A DNA stretch of 64,000 bases from positions 186,001 to 250,000 of the forward strand of contig NW_027469206.1 in NCBI RefSeq assembly GCF_051020765.1. Direction: 5' to 3'. The stretch is from Lasioglossum baleicum. Its lineage: Eukaryota > Arthropoda > Insecta > Hymenoptera > Halictidae. Made by a program: the position numbers and the translations under genes. This document shows, piece by piece, positions 21,385 to 34,411 of this stretch. Within the stretch, counting starts at the first letter, position 1. The number at the start of each line of letters is the position of its first letter. The notes under the pieces were generated by a model, which worked only from the letters and a program-made list of their open reading frames with translations, was not told the origin of the DNA and made no database searches.

Positions 21385-22273
21385 ATGAGTTTTGCGTTAC
21401 GCGTTAAGCGTTATGCGCAATGGGTTATGCGTTATGCGTTATGCGTTATGCGTTATGCGTTATGCGTTATGCGTTATGCGTTATGGGCTAAGCGTTATGC
21501 CTTATGGTTTATACGTTATGCGTTATGCGTTATGCGTTATGCGTTATGCGTTATGCGTTATGCGTTATGCGTTATGCGTTATGCGTTATGCGTTATGCGT
21601 TATGCGTTATGCGTTATGCGTTATGCGTTATGCGTTATGCGTTATGCGTTATGCGTTATGCGTTATGCGTTATGCGTTATGCGTTATGCGTTATGCGTTA
21701 TGCGTTATGCGTTATGCGTTATGCGTTATGCGTTATGCGTTATGCGTTATGAGTTTTGCGTTACGCGTTAAGCGTTATGCGCAATGGGTTATGCGTTATG
21801 CGTTATGCGTTATGCGTTATGCGTTATGCGTTATGCGTTATGCGTTATGAGTTTTGCGTTACGCGTTAAGCGTTATGCGCAATGGGTTATGCGTTATGCG
21901 TTATGCGTTATGCGTTATGCGTTATGCGTTATGCGTTATGCGTTATGGGCTAAGCGTTATGCCTTATGGTTTATACGTTATGCGTTATGCGTTATGCGTT
22001 ATGCGTTATGCGTTATGCGTTATGCGTTATGCGTTATGCGTTATGCGTTATGCGTTATGCGTTATGCGTTATGCGTTATGCGTTATGCGTTATGCGTTAT
22101 GCGTTATGCGTTATGCGTTATGCGTTATGCGTTATGCGTTATGCGTTATGCGTTATGCGTTATGCGTTATGCGTTATGCGTTATGCGTTATGCGTTATGC
22201 GTTATGCGTTATGCGTTATGCGTTATGCGTTATGAGTTTTGCGTTACGCGTTAAGCGTTATGCGCAATGGGTT
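21385..22273 (+). repeat. Nested C-D-C doublet
   Basis: C21385, D21483, C21749 is followed by C21847, D21945, C22232, with C-to-D spacing of 98 bp in both and a step of 462 bp (66 units). The downstream 6-kb copy has the same doublet (C26852, D26950, C27202; C27293, D27391, C27685; step 441 bp), so it predates the 6-kb duplication. Confidence 0.85.
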
Positions 22274-24639
22274 ATGCGTTATGCGTTATGCGTTATGCGT
22301 TATGCGTTATGCGTTATGCGTTATGCGTTATGCGTTATGCGTTATGCGTTATGCGTTATGCGTTATGCGTTATGCGTTATGCGTTATGCGTTATGCGTTA
22401 TGCGTTATGCGTTATGCGTTATGCGTTATGCGTTATGCGTTATGCGTTATGAGTTTTGCGTTACGCGTTAAGCGTTATGCGCAATGGGTTATGCGTTATG
22501 CGTTATGCGTTATGCGTTATGCGTTATGCGTTATGCGTTAAGCGTTATGCGTAACGGGTTATGTGTTATGCGTTATGCGTTATGCGTTATGCGTTATGCG
22601 TTATGCGTTATGCGTTATGCGTTATGCGTTATGCGTTATGCGTTATGCGTTATGCGTTATGCGTTATGCGTTATGCGTTATGCGTTATGCGTTATGCGTT
22701 ATGCGTTATGCGTTATGCGTTATGCGTTATGCGTTATGCGTTATGCGTTATGCGTTATGCGTTATGCGTTATGCGTTATGCGTTATGCGTTATGCGTTAT
22801 GCGTTATGCGTTATGCGTTATGCGTTATGCGTTATGCGTTATGCGTTATGCGTTATGCGTTATGACTTTTGCATTATGCGTTATGCGTTATGCGTTATGC
22901 GTTATGCGTTATGCGTTATGCGTTATGCGTTATGCGTTATGCGTTATGCGTTATGCGTTATGCGTTATGCGTTATGCGTTATGCGTTATGCGTTATGCGT
23001 TATGCGTTATGCGTTATGCGTTATGCGTTATGCGTTATGCGTTATGCGTTATGCGTTATGCGTTATGCGTTATGCGTTATGCGTTATGCGTTATGCGTTA
23101 TGCGTTATGACTTTTGCATTATGCGTTATGCGTTATGCGTTATGGGCTATGCGTTATGCGTTATGCGTTATGCGTTATGAGTTTTGCGTTACGCGTTAAG
23201 CGTTATGCGCAATGGGTTATGCGTTATGCGTTATGCGTTATGCGTTATGCGTTATGCGTTATGCGTTATGCGTTATGCGTTATGCGTTATGCGTTATGCG
23301 TTATGCGTTATGCGTTATGCGTTATGCGTTATGCGTTATGCGTTATGCGTTATGCGTTATGCGTTATGCGTTATGCGTTATGCGTTATGCGTTATGCGTT
23401 ATGCGTTATGCGTTATGCGTTATGCGTTATGCGTTATGCGTTATGCGTTATGCGTTATGAGTTTTGCGTTACGCGTTAAGCGTTATGCGCAATGGGTTAT
23501 GCGTTATGCGTTATGCGTTATGCGTTATGCGTTATGCGTTATGCGTTATGCGTTATGCGTTATGCGTTATGCGTTATGCGTTATGCGTTATGCGTTATGC
23601 GTTATGCGTTATGCGTTATGCGTTATGCGTTATGCGTTATGCGTTATGCGTTATGCGTTATGCGTTATGCGTTATGCGTTATGCGTTATGCGTTATGCGT
23701 TATGCGTTATGCGTTATGCGTTATGCGTTATGACTTTTGCATTATGCGTTATGCGTTATGCGTTATGGGCTATGCGTTATGCGTTATGCGTTATGCGTTA
23801 TGAGTTTTGCGTTACGCGTTAAGCGTTATGCGCAATGGGTTATGCGTTATGCGTTATGCGTTATGCGTTATGCGTTATGCGTTATGCGTTATGCGTTATG
23901 CGTTATGCGTTATGCGTTATGCGTTATGCGTTATGCGTTATGCGTTATGGGCTAAGCGTTATGCCTTATGGTTTATACGTTATGCGTTATGCGTTATGCG
24001 TTATGCGTTATGCGTTATGCGTTATGCGTTATGCGTTATGCGTTATGCGTTATGCGTTATGCGTTATGCGTTATGCGTTATGCGTTATGCGTTATGCGTT
24101 ATGCGTTATGCGTTATGCGTTATGCGTTATGCGTTATGCGTTATGCGTTATGAGTTTTGCGTTACGCGTTAAGCGTTATGCGCAATGGGTTATGCGTTAT
24201 GCGTTATGCGTTATGCGTTATGCGTTATGCGTTATGCGTTATGCGTTATGCGTTATGCGTTATGCGTTATGCGTTATGCGTTATGCGTTATGCGTTATGC
24301 GTTATGCGTTATGCGTTATGCGTTATGCGTTATGCGTTATGCGTTATGCGTTATGCGTTATGCGTTATGCGTTATGCGTTATGCGTTATGCGTTATGCGT
24401 TATGACTTTTGCATTATGCGTTATGCGTTATGCGTTATGGGCTATGCGTTATGCGTTATGCGTTATGCGTTATGAGTTTTGCGTTACGCGTTAAGCGTTA
24501 TGCGCAATGGGTTATGCGTTATGCGTTCTGCGTTATGCGTTATGCGTTATGCGTTATGCGTTATGCGTTATGCGTTATGCGTTATGCGTTATGCGTTATG
24601 CGTTATGCGTTATGCGTTATGCGTTATGCGTTATGCGTT

Positions 24640-24681
24640 ATGAGTTTTGAGTTACGCGTTAAGCGTTATGCGCAATGGGTT
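24640..24681 (+). repeat. C cassette with C4A in unit 2 (TTGAGTT), copy 1
   Basis: The second unit is TTGAGTT at 24647. The only other copy in the window is at 30170, in the same place of the neighbouring higher-order repeat: 112 bp after a G unit here, 119 bp there. A marker mutation older than that duplication. Confidence 0.95.
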
Positions 24682-27600
24682 ATGCGTTATGCGTTATGCG
24701 TTATGCGTTATGCGTTATGCGTTATGCGTTATGCGTTATGCGTTATGCGTTATGCGTTATGCGTTATGCGTTATGCGTTATGCGTTATGCGTTATGCGTT
24801 ATGCGTTATGCGTTATGCGTTATGCGTTATGCGTTATGCGTTATGCGTTATGCGTTATGAGTTTTGCGTTACGCGTTAAGCGTTATGCGCAATGGGTTAT
24901 GCGTTATGCGTTATGCGTTATGCGTTATGCGTTATGCGTTATGCGTTAAGCGTTATGCGTAACGGGTTATGTGTTATGCGTTATGCGTTATGCGTTATGC
25001 GTTATGCGTTATGCGTTATGCGTTATGCGTTATGCGTTATGCGTTATGCGTTATGCGTTATGCGTTATGCGTTATGCGTTATGCGTTATGCGTTATGCGT
25101 TATGCGTTATGCGTTATGCGTTATGCGTTATGCGTTATGCGTTATGCGTTATGCGTTATGCGTTATGCGTTATGCGTTATGCGTTATGCGTTATGCGTTA
25201 TGCGTTATGCGTTATGACTTTTGCATTATGCGTTATGCGTTATGCGTTATGGGCTATGCGTTATGCGTTATGCGTTATGCGTTATGAGTTTTGCGTTACG
25301 CGTTAAGCGTTATGCGCAATGGGTTATGCGTTATGCGTTATGCGTTATGCGTTATGCGTTATGCGTTATGCGTTATGCGTTATGCGTTATGCGTTATGCG
25401 TTATGCGTTATGCGTTATGCGTTATGCGTTATGCGTTATGCGTTATGCGTTATGCGTTATGCGTTATGCGTTATGCGTTATGCGTTATGCGTTATGCGTT
25501 ATGCGTTATGCGTTATGCGTTATGCGTTATGCGTTATGCGTTATGCGTTATGCGTTATGCGTTATGAGTTTTGCGTTACGCGTTAAGCGTTATGCGCAAT
25601 GGGTTATGCGTTATGCGTTATGCGTTATGCGTTATGCGTTATGCGTTATGCGTTATGCGTTATGCGTTATGCGTTATGCGTTATGCGTTATGCGTTATGC
25701 GTTATGCGTTATGCGTTATGCGTTATGACTTTTGCATTATGCGTTATGCGTTATGCGTTATGGGCTATGCGTTATGCGTTATGCGTTATGCGTTATGAGT
25801 TTTGCGTTACGCGTTAAGCGTTATGCGCAATGGGTTATGCGTTATGCGTTATGCGTTATGCGTTATGCGTTATGCGTTATGCGTTATGCGTTATGCGTTA
25901 TGCGTTATGCGTTATGCGTTATGCGTTATGCGTTATGCGTTATGCGTTATGCGTTATGCGTTATGCGTTATGCGTTATGCGTTATGCGTTATGCGTTATG
26001 CGTTATGCGTTATGCGTTATGCGTTATGCGTTATGCGTTATGCGTTATGCGTTATGCGTTATGCGTTATGCGTTATGGGCTAAGCGTTATGCCTTATGGT
26101 TTATACGTTATGCGTTATGCGTTATGCGTTATGCGTTATGCGTTATGCGTTATGCGTTATGCGTTATGCGTTATGCGTTATGCGTTATGCGTTATGCGTT
26201 ATGCGTTATGCGTTATGCGTTATGCGTTATGCGTTATGCGTTATGCGTTATGCGTTATGACTTTTGCATTATGCGTTATGCGTTATGCGTTATGCGTTAT
26301 GCGTTATGCGTTATGCGTTATGCGTTATGCGTTATGCGTTATGCGTTATGCGTTATGCGTTATGCGTTATGCGTTATGCGTTATGCGTTATGCGTTATGC
26401 GTTATGCGTTATGCGTTATGCGTTATGCGTTATGCGTTATGCGTTATGCGTTATGCGTTATGCGTTATGCGTTATGCGTTATGCGTTATGCGTTATGCGT
26501 TATGCGTTATGCGTTATGCGTTATGCGTTATGAGTTTTGCGTTACGCGTTAAGCGTTATGCGCAATGGGTTATGCGTTATGCGTTATGCGTTATGCGTTA
26601 TGCGTTATGCGTTATGCGTTATGCGTTATGCGTTATGCGTTATGCGTTATGCGTTATGCGTTATGCGTTATGCGTTATGCGTTATGCGTTATGCGTTATG
26701 CGTTATGCGTTATGCGTTATGCGTTATGCGTTATGCGTTATGCGTTATGCGTTATGCGTTATGCGTTATGCGTTATGCGTTATGACTTTTGCATTATGCG
26801 TTATGCGTTATGCGTTATGGGCTATGCGTTATGCGTTATGCGTTATGCGTTATGAGTTTTGCGTTACGCGTTAAGCGTTATGCGCAATGGGTTATGCGTT
26901 ATGCGTTATGCGTTATGCGTTATGCGTTATGCGTTATGCGTTATGCGTTATGGGCTAAGCGTTATGCCTTATGGTTTATACGTTATGCGTTATGCGTTAT
27001 GCGTTATGCGTTATGCGTTATGCGTTATGCGTTATGCGTTATGCGTTATGCGTTATGCGTTATGCGTTATGCGTTATGCGTTATGCGTTATGCGTTATGC
27101 GTTATGCGTTATGCGTTATGCGTTATGCGTTATGCGTTATGCGTTATGCGTTATGCGTTATGCGTTATGCGTTATGCGTTATGCGTTATGCGTTATGCGT
27201 TATGAGTTTTGCGTTACGCGTTAAGCGTTATGCGCAATGGGTTATGCGTTATGCGTTATGCGTTATGCGTTATGCGTTATGCGTTATGCGTTATGAGTTT
27301 TGCGTTACGCGTTAAGCGTTATGCGCAATGGGTTATGCGTTATGCGTTATGCGTTATGCGTTATGCGTTATGCGTTATGCGTTATGCGTTATGGGCTAAG
27401 CGTTATGCCTTATGGTTTATACGTTATGCGTTATGCGTTATGCGTTATGCGTTATGCGTTATGCGTTATGCGTTATGCGTTATGCGTTATGCGTTATGCG
27501 TTATGCGTTATGCGTTATGCGTTATGCGTTATGCGTTATGCGTTATGCGTTATGCGTTATGCGTTATGCGTTATGCGTTATGCGTTATGCGTTATGCGTT

Positions 27601-28678
27601 ATGCGTTATGCGTTATGCGTTATGCGTTATGCGTTATGCGTTATGCGTTATGCGTTATGCGTTATGCGTTATGCGTTATGCGTTATGAGTTTTGCGTTAC
27701 GCGTTAAGCGTTATGCGCAATGGGTTATGCGTTATGCGTTATGCGTTATGCGTTATGCGTTATGCGTTATGCGTTATGCGTTATGCGTTATGCGTTATGC
27801 GTTATGCGTTATGCGTTATGCGTTATGCGTTATGCGTTATGCGTTATGCGTTATGCGTTATGCGTTATGCGTTATGCGTTATGCGTTATGCGTTATGCGT
27901 TATGCGTTATGAGTTTTGCGTTACGCGTTAAGCGTTATGCGCAATGGGTTATGCGTTATGCGTTATGCGTTATGCGTTATGCGTTATGCGTTATGCGTTA
28001 AGCGTTATGCGTAACGGGTTATGTGTTATGCGTTATGCGTTATGCGTTATGCGTTATGCGTTATGCGTTATGCGTTATGCGTTATGCGTTATGCGTTATG
28101 CGTTATGCGTTATGCGTTATGCGTTATGCGTTATGCGTTATGCGTTATGCGTTATGCGTTATGCGTTATGCGTTATGCGTTATGCGTTATGCGTTATGCG
28201 TTATGCGTTATGCGTTATGCGTTATGCGTTATGCGTTATGCGTTATGCGTTATGCGTTATGCGTTATGCGTTATGCGTTATGCGTTATGCGTTATGCGTT
28301 ATGCGTTATGCGTTATGCGTTATGCGTTATGACTTTTGCATTATGCGTTATGCGTTATGCGTTATGCGTTATGCGTTATGCGTTATGCGTTATGCGTTAT
28401 GCGTTATGCGTTATGCGTTATGCGTTATGCGTTATGCGTTATGCGTTATGCGTTATGCGTTATGCGTTATGCGTTATGCGTTATGCGTTATGCGTTATGC
28501 GTTATGCGTTATGCGTTATGCGTTATGCGTTATGCGTTATGCGTTATGCGTTATGCGTTATGCGTTATGCGTTATGCGTTATGCGTTATGCGTTATGCGT
28601 TATGCGTTATGACTTTTGCATTATGCGTTATGCGTTATGCGTTATGGGCTATGCGTTATGCGTTATGCGTTATGCGTT

Positions 28679-28720
28679 ATGAGTTTTGCGTTACGCGTTA
28701 AGCGTTATGCGCAATGGGCT
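28679..28720 (+). repeat. C cassette ending in a B-like unit
   Basis: The last unit is ATGGGCT (28714-28720) instead of ATGGGTT, a T6C change. The matching C at 23177 in the upstream higher-order copy is normal, so the change arose after that duplication. Confidence 0.93.
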
Positions 28721-30169
28721 ATGCGTTATGCGTTATGCGTTATGCGTTATGCGTTATGCGTTATGCGTTATGCGTTATGCGTTATGCGTTATGCGTTATG
28801 CGTTATGCGTTATGCGTTATGCGTTATGCGTTATGCGTTATGCGTTATGCGTTATGCGTTATGCGTTATGCGTTATGCGTTATGCGTTATGCGTTATGCG
28901 TTATGCGTTATGCGTTATGCGTTATGCGTTATGCGTTATGCGTTATGCGTTATGCGTTATGAGTTTTGCGTTACGCGTTAAGCGTTATGCGCAATGGGTT
29001 ATGCGTTATGCGTTATGCGTTATGCGTTATGCGTTATGCGTTATGCGTTATGCGTTATGCGTTATGCGTTATGCGTTATGCGTTATGCGTTATGCGTTAT
29101 GCGTTATGCGTTATGCGTTATGCGTTATGCGTTATGCGTTATGCGTTATGCGTTATGCGTTATGCGTTATGCGTTATGCGTTATGCGTTATGCGTTATGC
29201 GTTATGCGTTATGCGTTATGCGTTATGACTTTTGCATTATGCGTTATGCGTTATGCGTTATGGGCTATGCGTTATGCGTTATGCGTTATGCGTTATGAGT
29301 TTTGCGTTACGCGTTAAGCGTTATGCGCAATGGGTTATGCGTTATGCGTTATGCGTTATGCGTTATGCGTTATGCGTTATGCGTTATGCGTTATGCGTTA
29401 TGCGTTATGCGTTATGCGTTATGCGTTATGCGTTATGCGTTATGCGTTATGCGTTATGGGCTAAGCGTTATGCCTTATGGTTTATACGTTATGCGTTATG
29501 CGTTATGCGTTATGCGTTATGCGTTATGCGTTATGCGTTATGCGTTATGCGTTATGCGTTATGCGTTATGCGTTATGCGTTATGCGTTATGCGTTATGCG
29601 TTATGCGTTATGCGTTATGCGTTATGCGTTATGCGTTATGCGTTATGCGTTATGAGTTTTGCGTTACGCGTTAAGCGTTATGCGCAATGGGTTATGCGTT
29701 ATGCGTTATGCGTTATGCGTTATGCGTTATGCGTTATGCGTTATGCGTTATGCGTTATGCGTTATGCGTTATGCGTTATGCGTTATGCGTTATGCGTTAT
29801 GCGTTATGCGTTATGCGTTATGCGTTATGCGTTATGCGTTATGCGTTATGCGTTATGCGTTATGCGTTATGCGTTATGCGTTATGCGTTATGCGTTATGC
29901 GTTATGCGTTATGCGTTATGCGTTATGACTTTTGCATTATGCGTTATGCGTTATGCGTTATGGGCTATGCGTTATGCGTTATGCGTTATGCGTTATGAGT
30001 TTTGCGTTACGCGTTAAGCGTTATGCGCAATGGGTTATGCGTTATGCGTTCTGCGTTATGCGTTATGCGTTATGCGTTATGCGTTATGCGTTATGCGTTA
30101 TGCGTTATGCGTTATGCGTTATGCGTTATGCGTTATGCGTTATGCGTTATGCGTTATGCGTTATGCGTT

Positions 30170-30211
30170 ATGAGTTTTGAGTTACGCGTTAAGCGTTATG
30201 CGCAATGGGTT
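30170..30211 (+). repeat. C cassette with C4A in unit 2 (TTGAGTT), copy 2
   Basis: The partner of the copy at 24640, 5530 bp away (790 units), with TTGAGTT at 30177. Its upstream G unit at 30051 and downstream C at 30394 and E+ at 30485 match the order around copy 1. Confidence 0.95.
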
Positions 30212-30687
30212 ATGCGTTATGCGTTATGCGTTATGCGTTATGCGTTATGCGTTATGCGTTATGCGTTATGCGTTATGCGTTATGCGTTATGCGTTATGCG
30301 TTATGCGTTATGCGTTATGCGTTATGCGTTATGCGTTATGCGTTATGCGTTATGCGTTATGCGTTATGCGTTATGCGTTATGCGTTATGCGTTATGAGTT
30401 TTGCGTTACGCGTTAAGCGTTATGCGCAATGGGTTATGCGTTATGCGTTATGCGTTATGCGTTATGCGTTATGCGTTATGCGTTAAGCGTTATGCGTAAC
30501 GGGTTATGTGTTATGCGTTATGCGTTATGCGTTATGCGTTATGCGTTATGCGTTATGCGTTATGCGTTATGCGTTATGCGTTATGCGTTATGCGTTATGC
30601 GTTATGCGTTATGCGTTATGCGTTATGCGTTATGCGTTATGCGTTATGCGTTATGCGTTATGCGTTATGCGTTATGCGTTATGCGTT

Positions 30688-32668
30688 ATGACTTTTGCAT
30701 TATGCGTTATGCGTTATGCGTTATGCGTTATGCGTTATGGGCTATGCGTTATGCGTTATGCGTTATGCGTTATGAGTTTTGCGTTACGCGTTAAGCGTTA
30801 TGCGCAATGGGTTATGCGCTATGCGTTATGCGTTATGCGTTATGCGTTATGCGTTATGGGCTAAGCGTTATGCCTTATGGTTTATACGTTATGCGTTATG
30901 CGTTATGCGTTATGAGTTTTGCGTTACGCGTTAAGCGTTATGCGCAATGGGTTATGCGTTATGCGTTATGCGTTATGCGTTATGCGTTATGCGTTATGCG
31001 TTATGCGTTATGCGTTATGCGTTATGCGTTATGCGTTATGCGTTATGCGTTATGCGTTATGCGTTATGACTTTTGCATTATGCGTTATGCGTTATGCGTT
31101 ATGGGCTATGCGTTATGCGTTATGCGTTATGCGTTATGCGTTATGCGTTATACGTTATGCGTTATGCGTTATGCGTTATGCGTTATGCGTTATGCGTTAT
31201 GCGTTATGCGTTATGCGTTATGCGTTATGCGTTATGCGTTATGCGTTATGCGTTATGCGTTATGCGTTATGCGTTATGCGTTATGCGTTATGCGTTATGC
31301 GTTATGCGTTATGCGTTATGCGTTATGCGTTATGCGTTATGCGTTATGCGTTATGCGTTATGCGTTATGCGTTATGCGTTATGCGTTATGCGTTATGCGT
31401 TATGACTTTTGCATTATGCGTTATGCGTTATGCGTTATGGGCTATGCGTTATGCGTTATGCGTTATGCGTTATGCGTTATGCGTTATGCGTTATGCGTTA
31501 TGCGTTATGAGTTTTGCGTTACGCGTTAAGCGTTATGCGCAATGGGTTATGCGTTATGCGTTATGCGTTATGCGTTATGCGTTATGCGTTATGCGTTATG
31601 CGTTATGCGTTATGCGTTATGCGTTACGCGTTAAGCGTTATGCGCAATGGGTTATGCGTTATGCGTTATGCGTTATGCGTTATGCGTTATGCGTTATGCG
31701 TTATGCGTTATGCGTTATGCGTTATGCGTTATGCGTTATGCGTTATGCGTTATGCGTTATGCGTTATGCGTTATGCGTTATGCGTTATGCGTTATGCGTT
31801 ATGCGTTATGCGTTATGCGTTATGAGTTTTGCGTTACGCGTTAAGCGTTATGCGCAATGGGTTATGCGTTATGCGTTATGCGTTATGCGTTATGCGTTAT
31901 GCGTTATGCGTTATGCGTTATGCGTTATGCGTTATGCGTTATGCGTTATGCGTTATGCGTTATGCGTTATGCGTTATGCGTTATGCGTTATGCGTTATGC
32001 GTTATGCGTTATGCGTTATGCGTTATGCGTTATGCGTTATGCGTTATGCGTTATGCGTTATGCGTTATGCGTTATGACTTTTGCATTATGCGTTATGCGT
32101 TATGCGTTATGGGCTATGCGTTATGCGTTATGCGTTATGCGTTATGAGTTTTGCGTTACGCGTTAAGCGTTATGCGCAATGGGTTATGCGCTATGCGTTA
32201 TGCGTTATGCGTTATGCGTTATGCGTTAAGCGTTATGCGTAACGGGTTATGCGTTATGCGTTATGCGTTATGCGTTATGCGTTATGCGTTATGCGTTATG
32301 CGTTATGCGTTATGCGTTATGCGTTATGCGTTATGCGTTATGCGTTATGCGTTATGCGTTATGCCTTATGCGTTATGCGTTATGCGTTATGCGTTATGCG
32401 TTATGCGTTATGCGTTATGCGTTATGCGTTATGCGTTATGCGTTATGCGTTATGCGTTATGCGTTATGCGTTATGCGTTATGCGTTATGCGTTATGCGTT
32501 ATGCGTTATGCGTTATGCGTTATGCGTTATGCGTTATGCGTTATGCGTTATGCGTTATGCGTTATGCGTTATGCGTTATGCGTTATGCGTTATGCGTTAT
32601 GCGTTATGCGTTATGCGTTATGCGTTATGCGTTATGCGTTATGCGTTATGCGTTATGCGTTATGCGTT
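30688..32668 (+). repeat. Array segment 5: B-4-C-J-D-3-C block and C-J-E-I stretch
   Basis: Order: A30688-B30737-C30772, J30814, D30856, C30912, A31066-B31101, G3A unit 31150, A31402-B31437-C31507, half C 31626, C31822, A32074-B32109-C32144, J32186, E32228, I32361. The last part matches 5145-5438 and 13314-13586 closely and, like them, is followed by an A-B-H element. Confidence 0.9.
31626..31653 (+). repeat. 5'-truncated C (units 3 to 6)
   Basis: Units 1 and 2 are canonical and units 3 to 6 of C are present. It lies between full C copies at 31507 and 31822. It is the mirror case of the 3'-truncated forms at 10633 and 11676. Confidence 0.92.
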
Positions 32669-34411
32669 ATGACTTTTGCATTATGCGTTATGCGTTATGC
32701 GTTATGGGCTATGCGTTATGCGTTATGCGTTATGCGTCATGCCTTATGCGTTATGCGTTATGCGTTATGCGTTATGCGTTATGCGTTATGCGTTATGCGT
32801 TATGCGTTATGCGTTATGCGTTATGCGTTATGCGTTATGCGTTATGCGTTATGCGTTATGCGTTATGCGTTATGCGTTATGCGTTATGCGTTATGCGTTA
32901 TGCGTTATGCGTTATGCGTTATGCGTTATGCGTTATGCGTTATGCGTTATGCGTTATGCGTTATGCGTTATGCGTTATGCGTTATGCGTTATGCGTTATG
33001 CGTTATGCGTTATGCGTTATGCGTTATGCGTTATGCGTTATGCGTTATGCGTTATGCGTTATGCGTTATGCGTTATGCGTTATGCGTTATGCGTTATGCG
33101 TTATGACTTTTGCATTATGCGTTATGCGTTATGCGTTATGGGCTATGCGTTATGCGTTATGCGTTATGCGTTATGCGTTATGCGTTATGCGTTATGCGTT
33201 ATGCGTTATGAGTTTTGCGTTACGCGTTAAGCGTTATGCGCAATGGGTTATGCGTTATGCGTTATGCGTTATGCGTTATGCGTTATGCGTTATGCGTTAT
33301 GCGTTATGCGTTATGCGTTATGCGTTATGCGTTATGCGTTATGCGTTATGCGTTATGCGTTATGCGTTATGCGTTATGCGTTATGCGTTATGCGTTATGC
33401 GTTATGCGTTATGCGTTATGCGTTATGCGTTATGCGTTATGGGCTAAGCGTTATGCCTTATGGTTTATACGTTATGCGTTATGCGTTATGCGTTATGCGT
33501 TATGCGTTATGCGTTATGCGTTATGCGTTATGCGTTATGCGTTATGCGTTATGCGTTATGCGTTATGCGTTATGCGTTATGCGTTATGCGTTATGCGTTA
33601 TGCGTTATGCGTTATGCGTTATGCGTTATGCGTTATGCGTTATGCGTTATGCGTTATGCGTTATGCGTTATGCGTTATGCGTTATGAGTTTTGCGTTAAG
33701 CGTTATGCGCAATGGGTTATGCGTTATGCGTTATGCGTTATGCGTTATGCGTTATGCGTTATGCGTTATGCGTTATGCGTTATGCGTTATGCGTTATGCG
33801 TTATGCGTTATGCGTTATGCGTTATGCGTTATGCGTTATGCGTTATGCGTTATGCGTTATGCGTTATGCGTTATGCGTTATGCGTTATGCGTTATGCGTT
33901 ATGCGTTATGCGTTATGCGTTATGCGTTATGCGTTATGCGTTATGCGTTATGCGTTATGCGTTATGACTTTTGCATTATGCGTTATGCGTTATGCGTTAT
34001 GCGTTATGGGCTATGCGTTATGCGTTATGCGTTATGCGTTATGCGTTATGCGTTATGCGTTATGCGTTATGCGTTATGCGTTATGCGTTATGCGTTATGC
34101 GTTATGCGTTATGCGTTATGCGTTATGCGTTATGCGTTATGCGTTATGCGTTATGCGTTATGGGCTAAGCGTTATGCCTTATGGTTTATACGTTATGCGT
34201 TATGCGTTATGCGTTATGCGTTATGCGTTATGCGTTATGCGTTATGCGTTATGCGTTATGCGTTATGCGTTATGCGTTATGCGTTATGCGTTATGCGTTA
34301 TGCGTTATGCGTTATGCGTTATGCGTTATGCGTTATGCGTTATGCGTTATGCGTTATGCGTTATGCGTTATGCGTTATGCGTTATGCGTTATGCGTTATG
34401 CGTTATGCGTT
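32669..34411 (+). repeat. 2.2-kb block family, relative 2
   Basis: Order: A32669-B32704, H32732, A33103-B33138-C33208, D33439, C33684 (unit 3 missing), A33964-B34006 (four units between), D34160. Compared with 13762-15924 it lacks the I unit and the second A-B pair; the C at 34412 would be its last element. Confidence 0.85.
33684..33718 (+). repeat. C cassette lacking unit 3
   Basis: Five units: the T2C unit (ACGCGTT) is missing, so the ACGCGT sequence is absent. The 7-bp phase is kept. It is downstream of the D at 33439, and the corresponding C at 14721 and 16863 in related blocks is complete. Confidence 0.93.

Larger units (their letters stand above)
19208..25213 (+). repeat. 6-kb tandem higher-order repeat, copy 1
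   Basis: Order: A19208-B-C19278, C19537, A19782-B-C19852, D20139, A20321, D20587, A20769, C21063, A21315-B-C21385, D21483, C21749, C21847, D21945, C22232, C22449, E+22540, A22862, A23107-B-C23177, C23457, A23730-B-C23800, D23947, C24150, A24402-B-C24472, G24528, C24640 (TTGAGTT), C24857, E+24948. Length 6006 bp (858 units). Copy 2 repeats the order with the D-A pair at 20587 and 20769 missing. Confidence 0.92.
25214..30687 (+). repeat. 6-kb tandem higher-order repeat, copy 2
   Basis: Order: A25214-B-C25284, C25564, A25725-B-C25795, D26075, A26257, C26530, A26782-B-C26852, D26950, C27202, C27293, D27391, C27685, C27909, E+28000, A28329, A28609-B-C28679 (last unit T6C), C28959, A29225-B-C29295, D29456, C29652, A29925-B-C29995, G30051, C30170 (TTGAGTT), C30394, E+30485. 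Length 5474 bp (782 units). All length differences from copy 1 are whole units and lie in the canonical runs. Confidence 0.92.
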
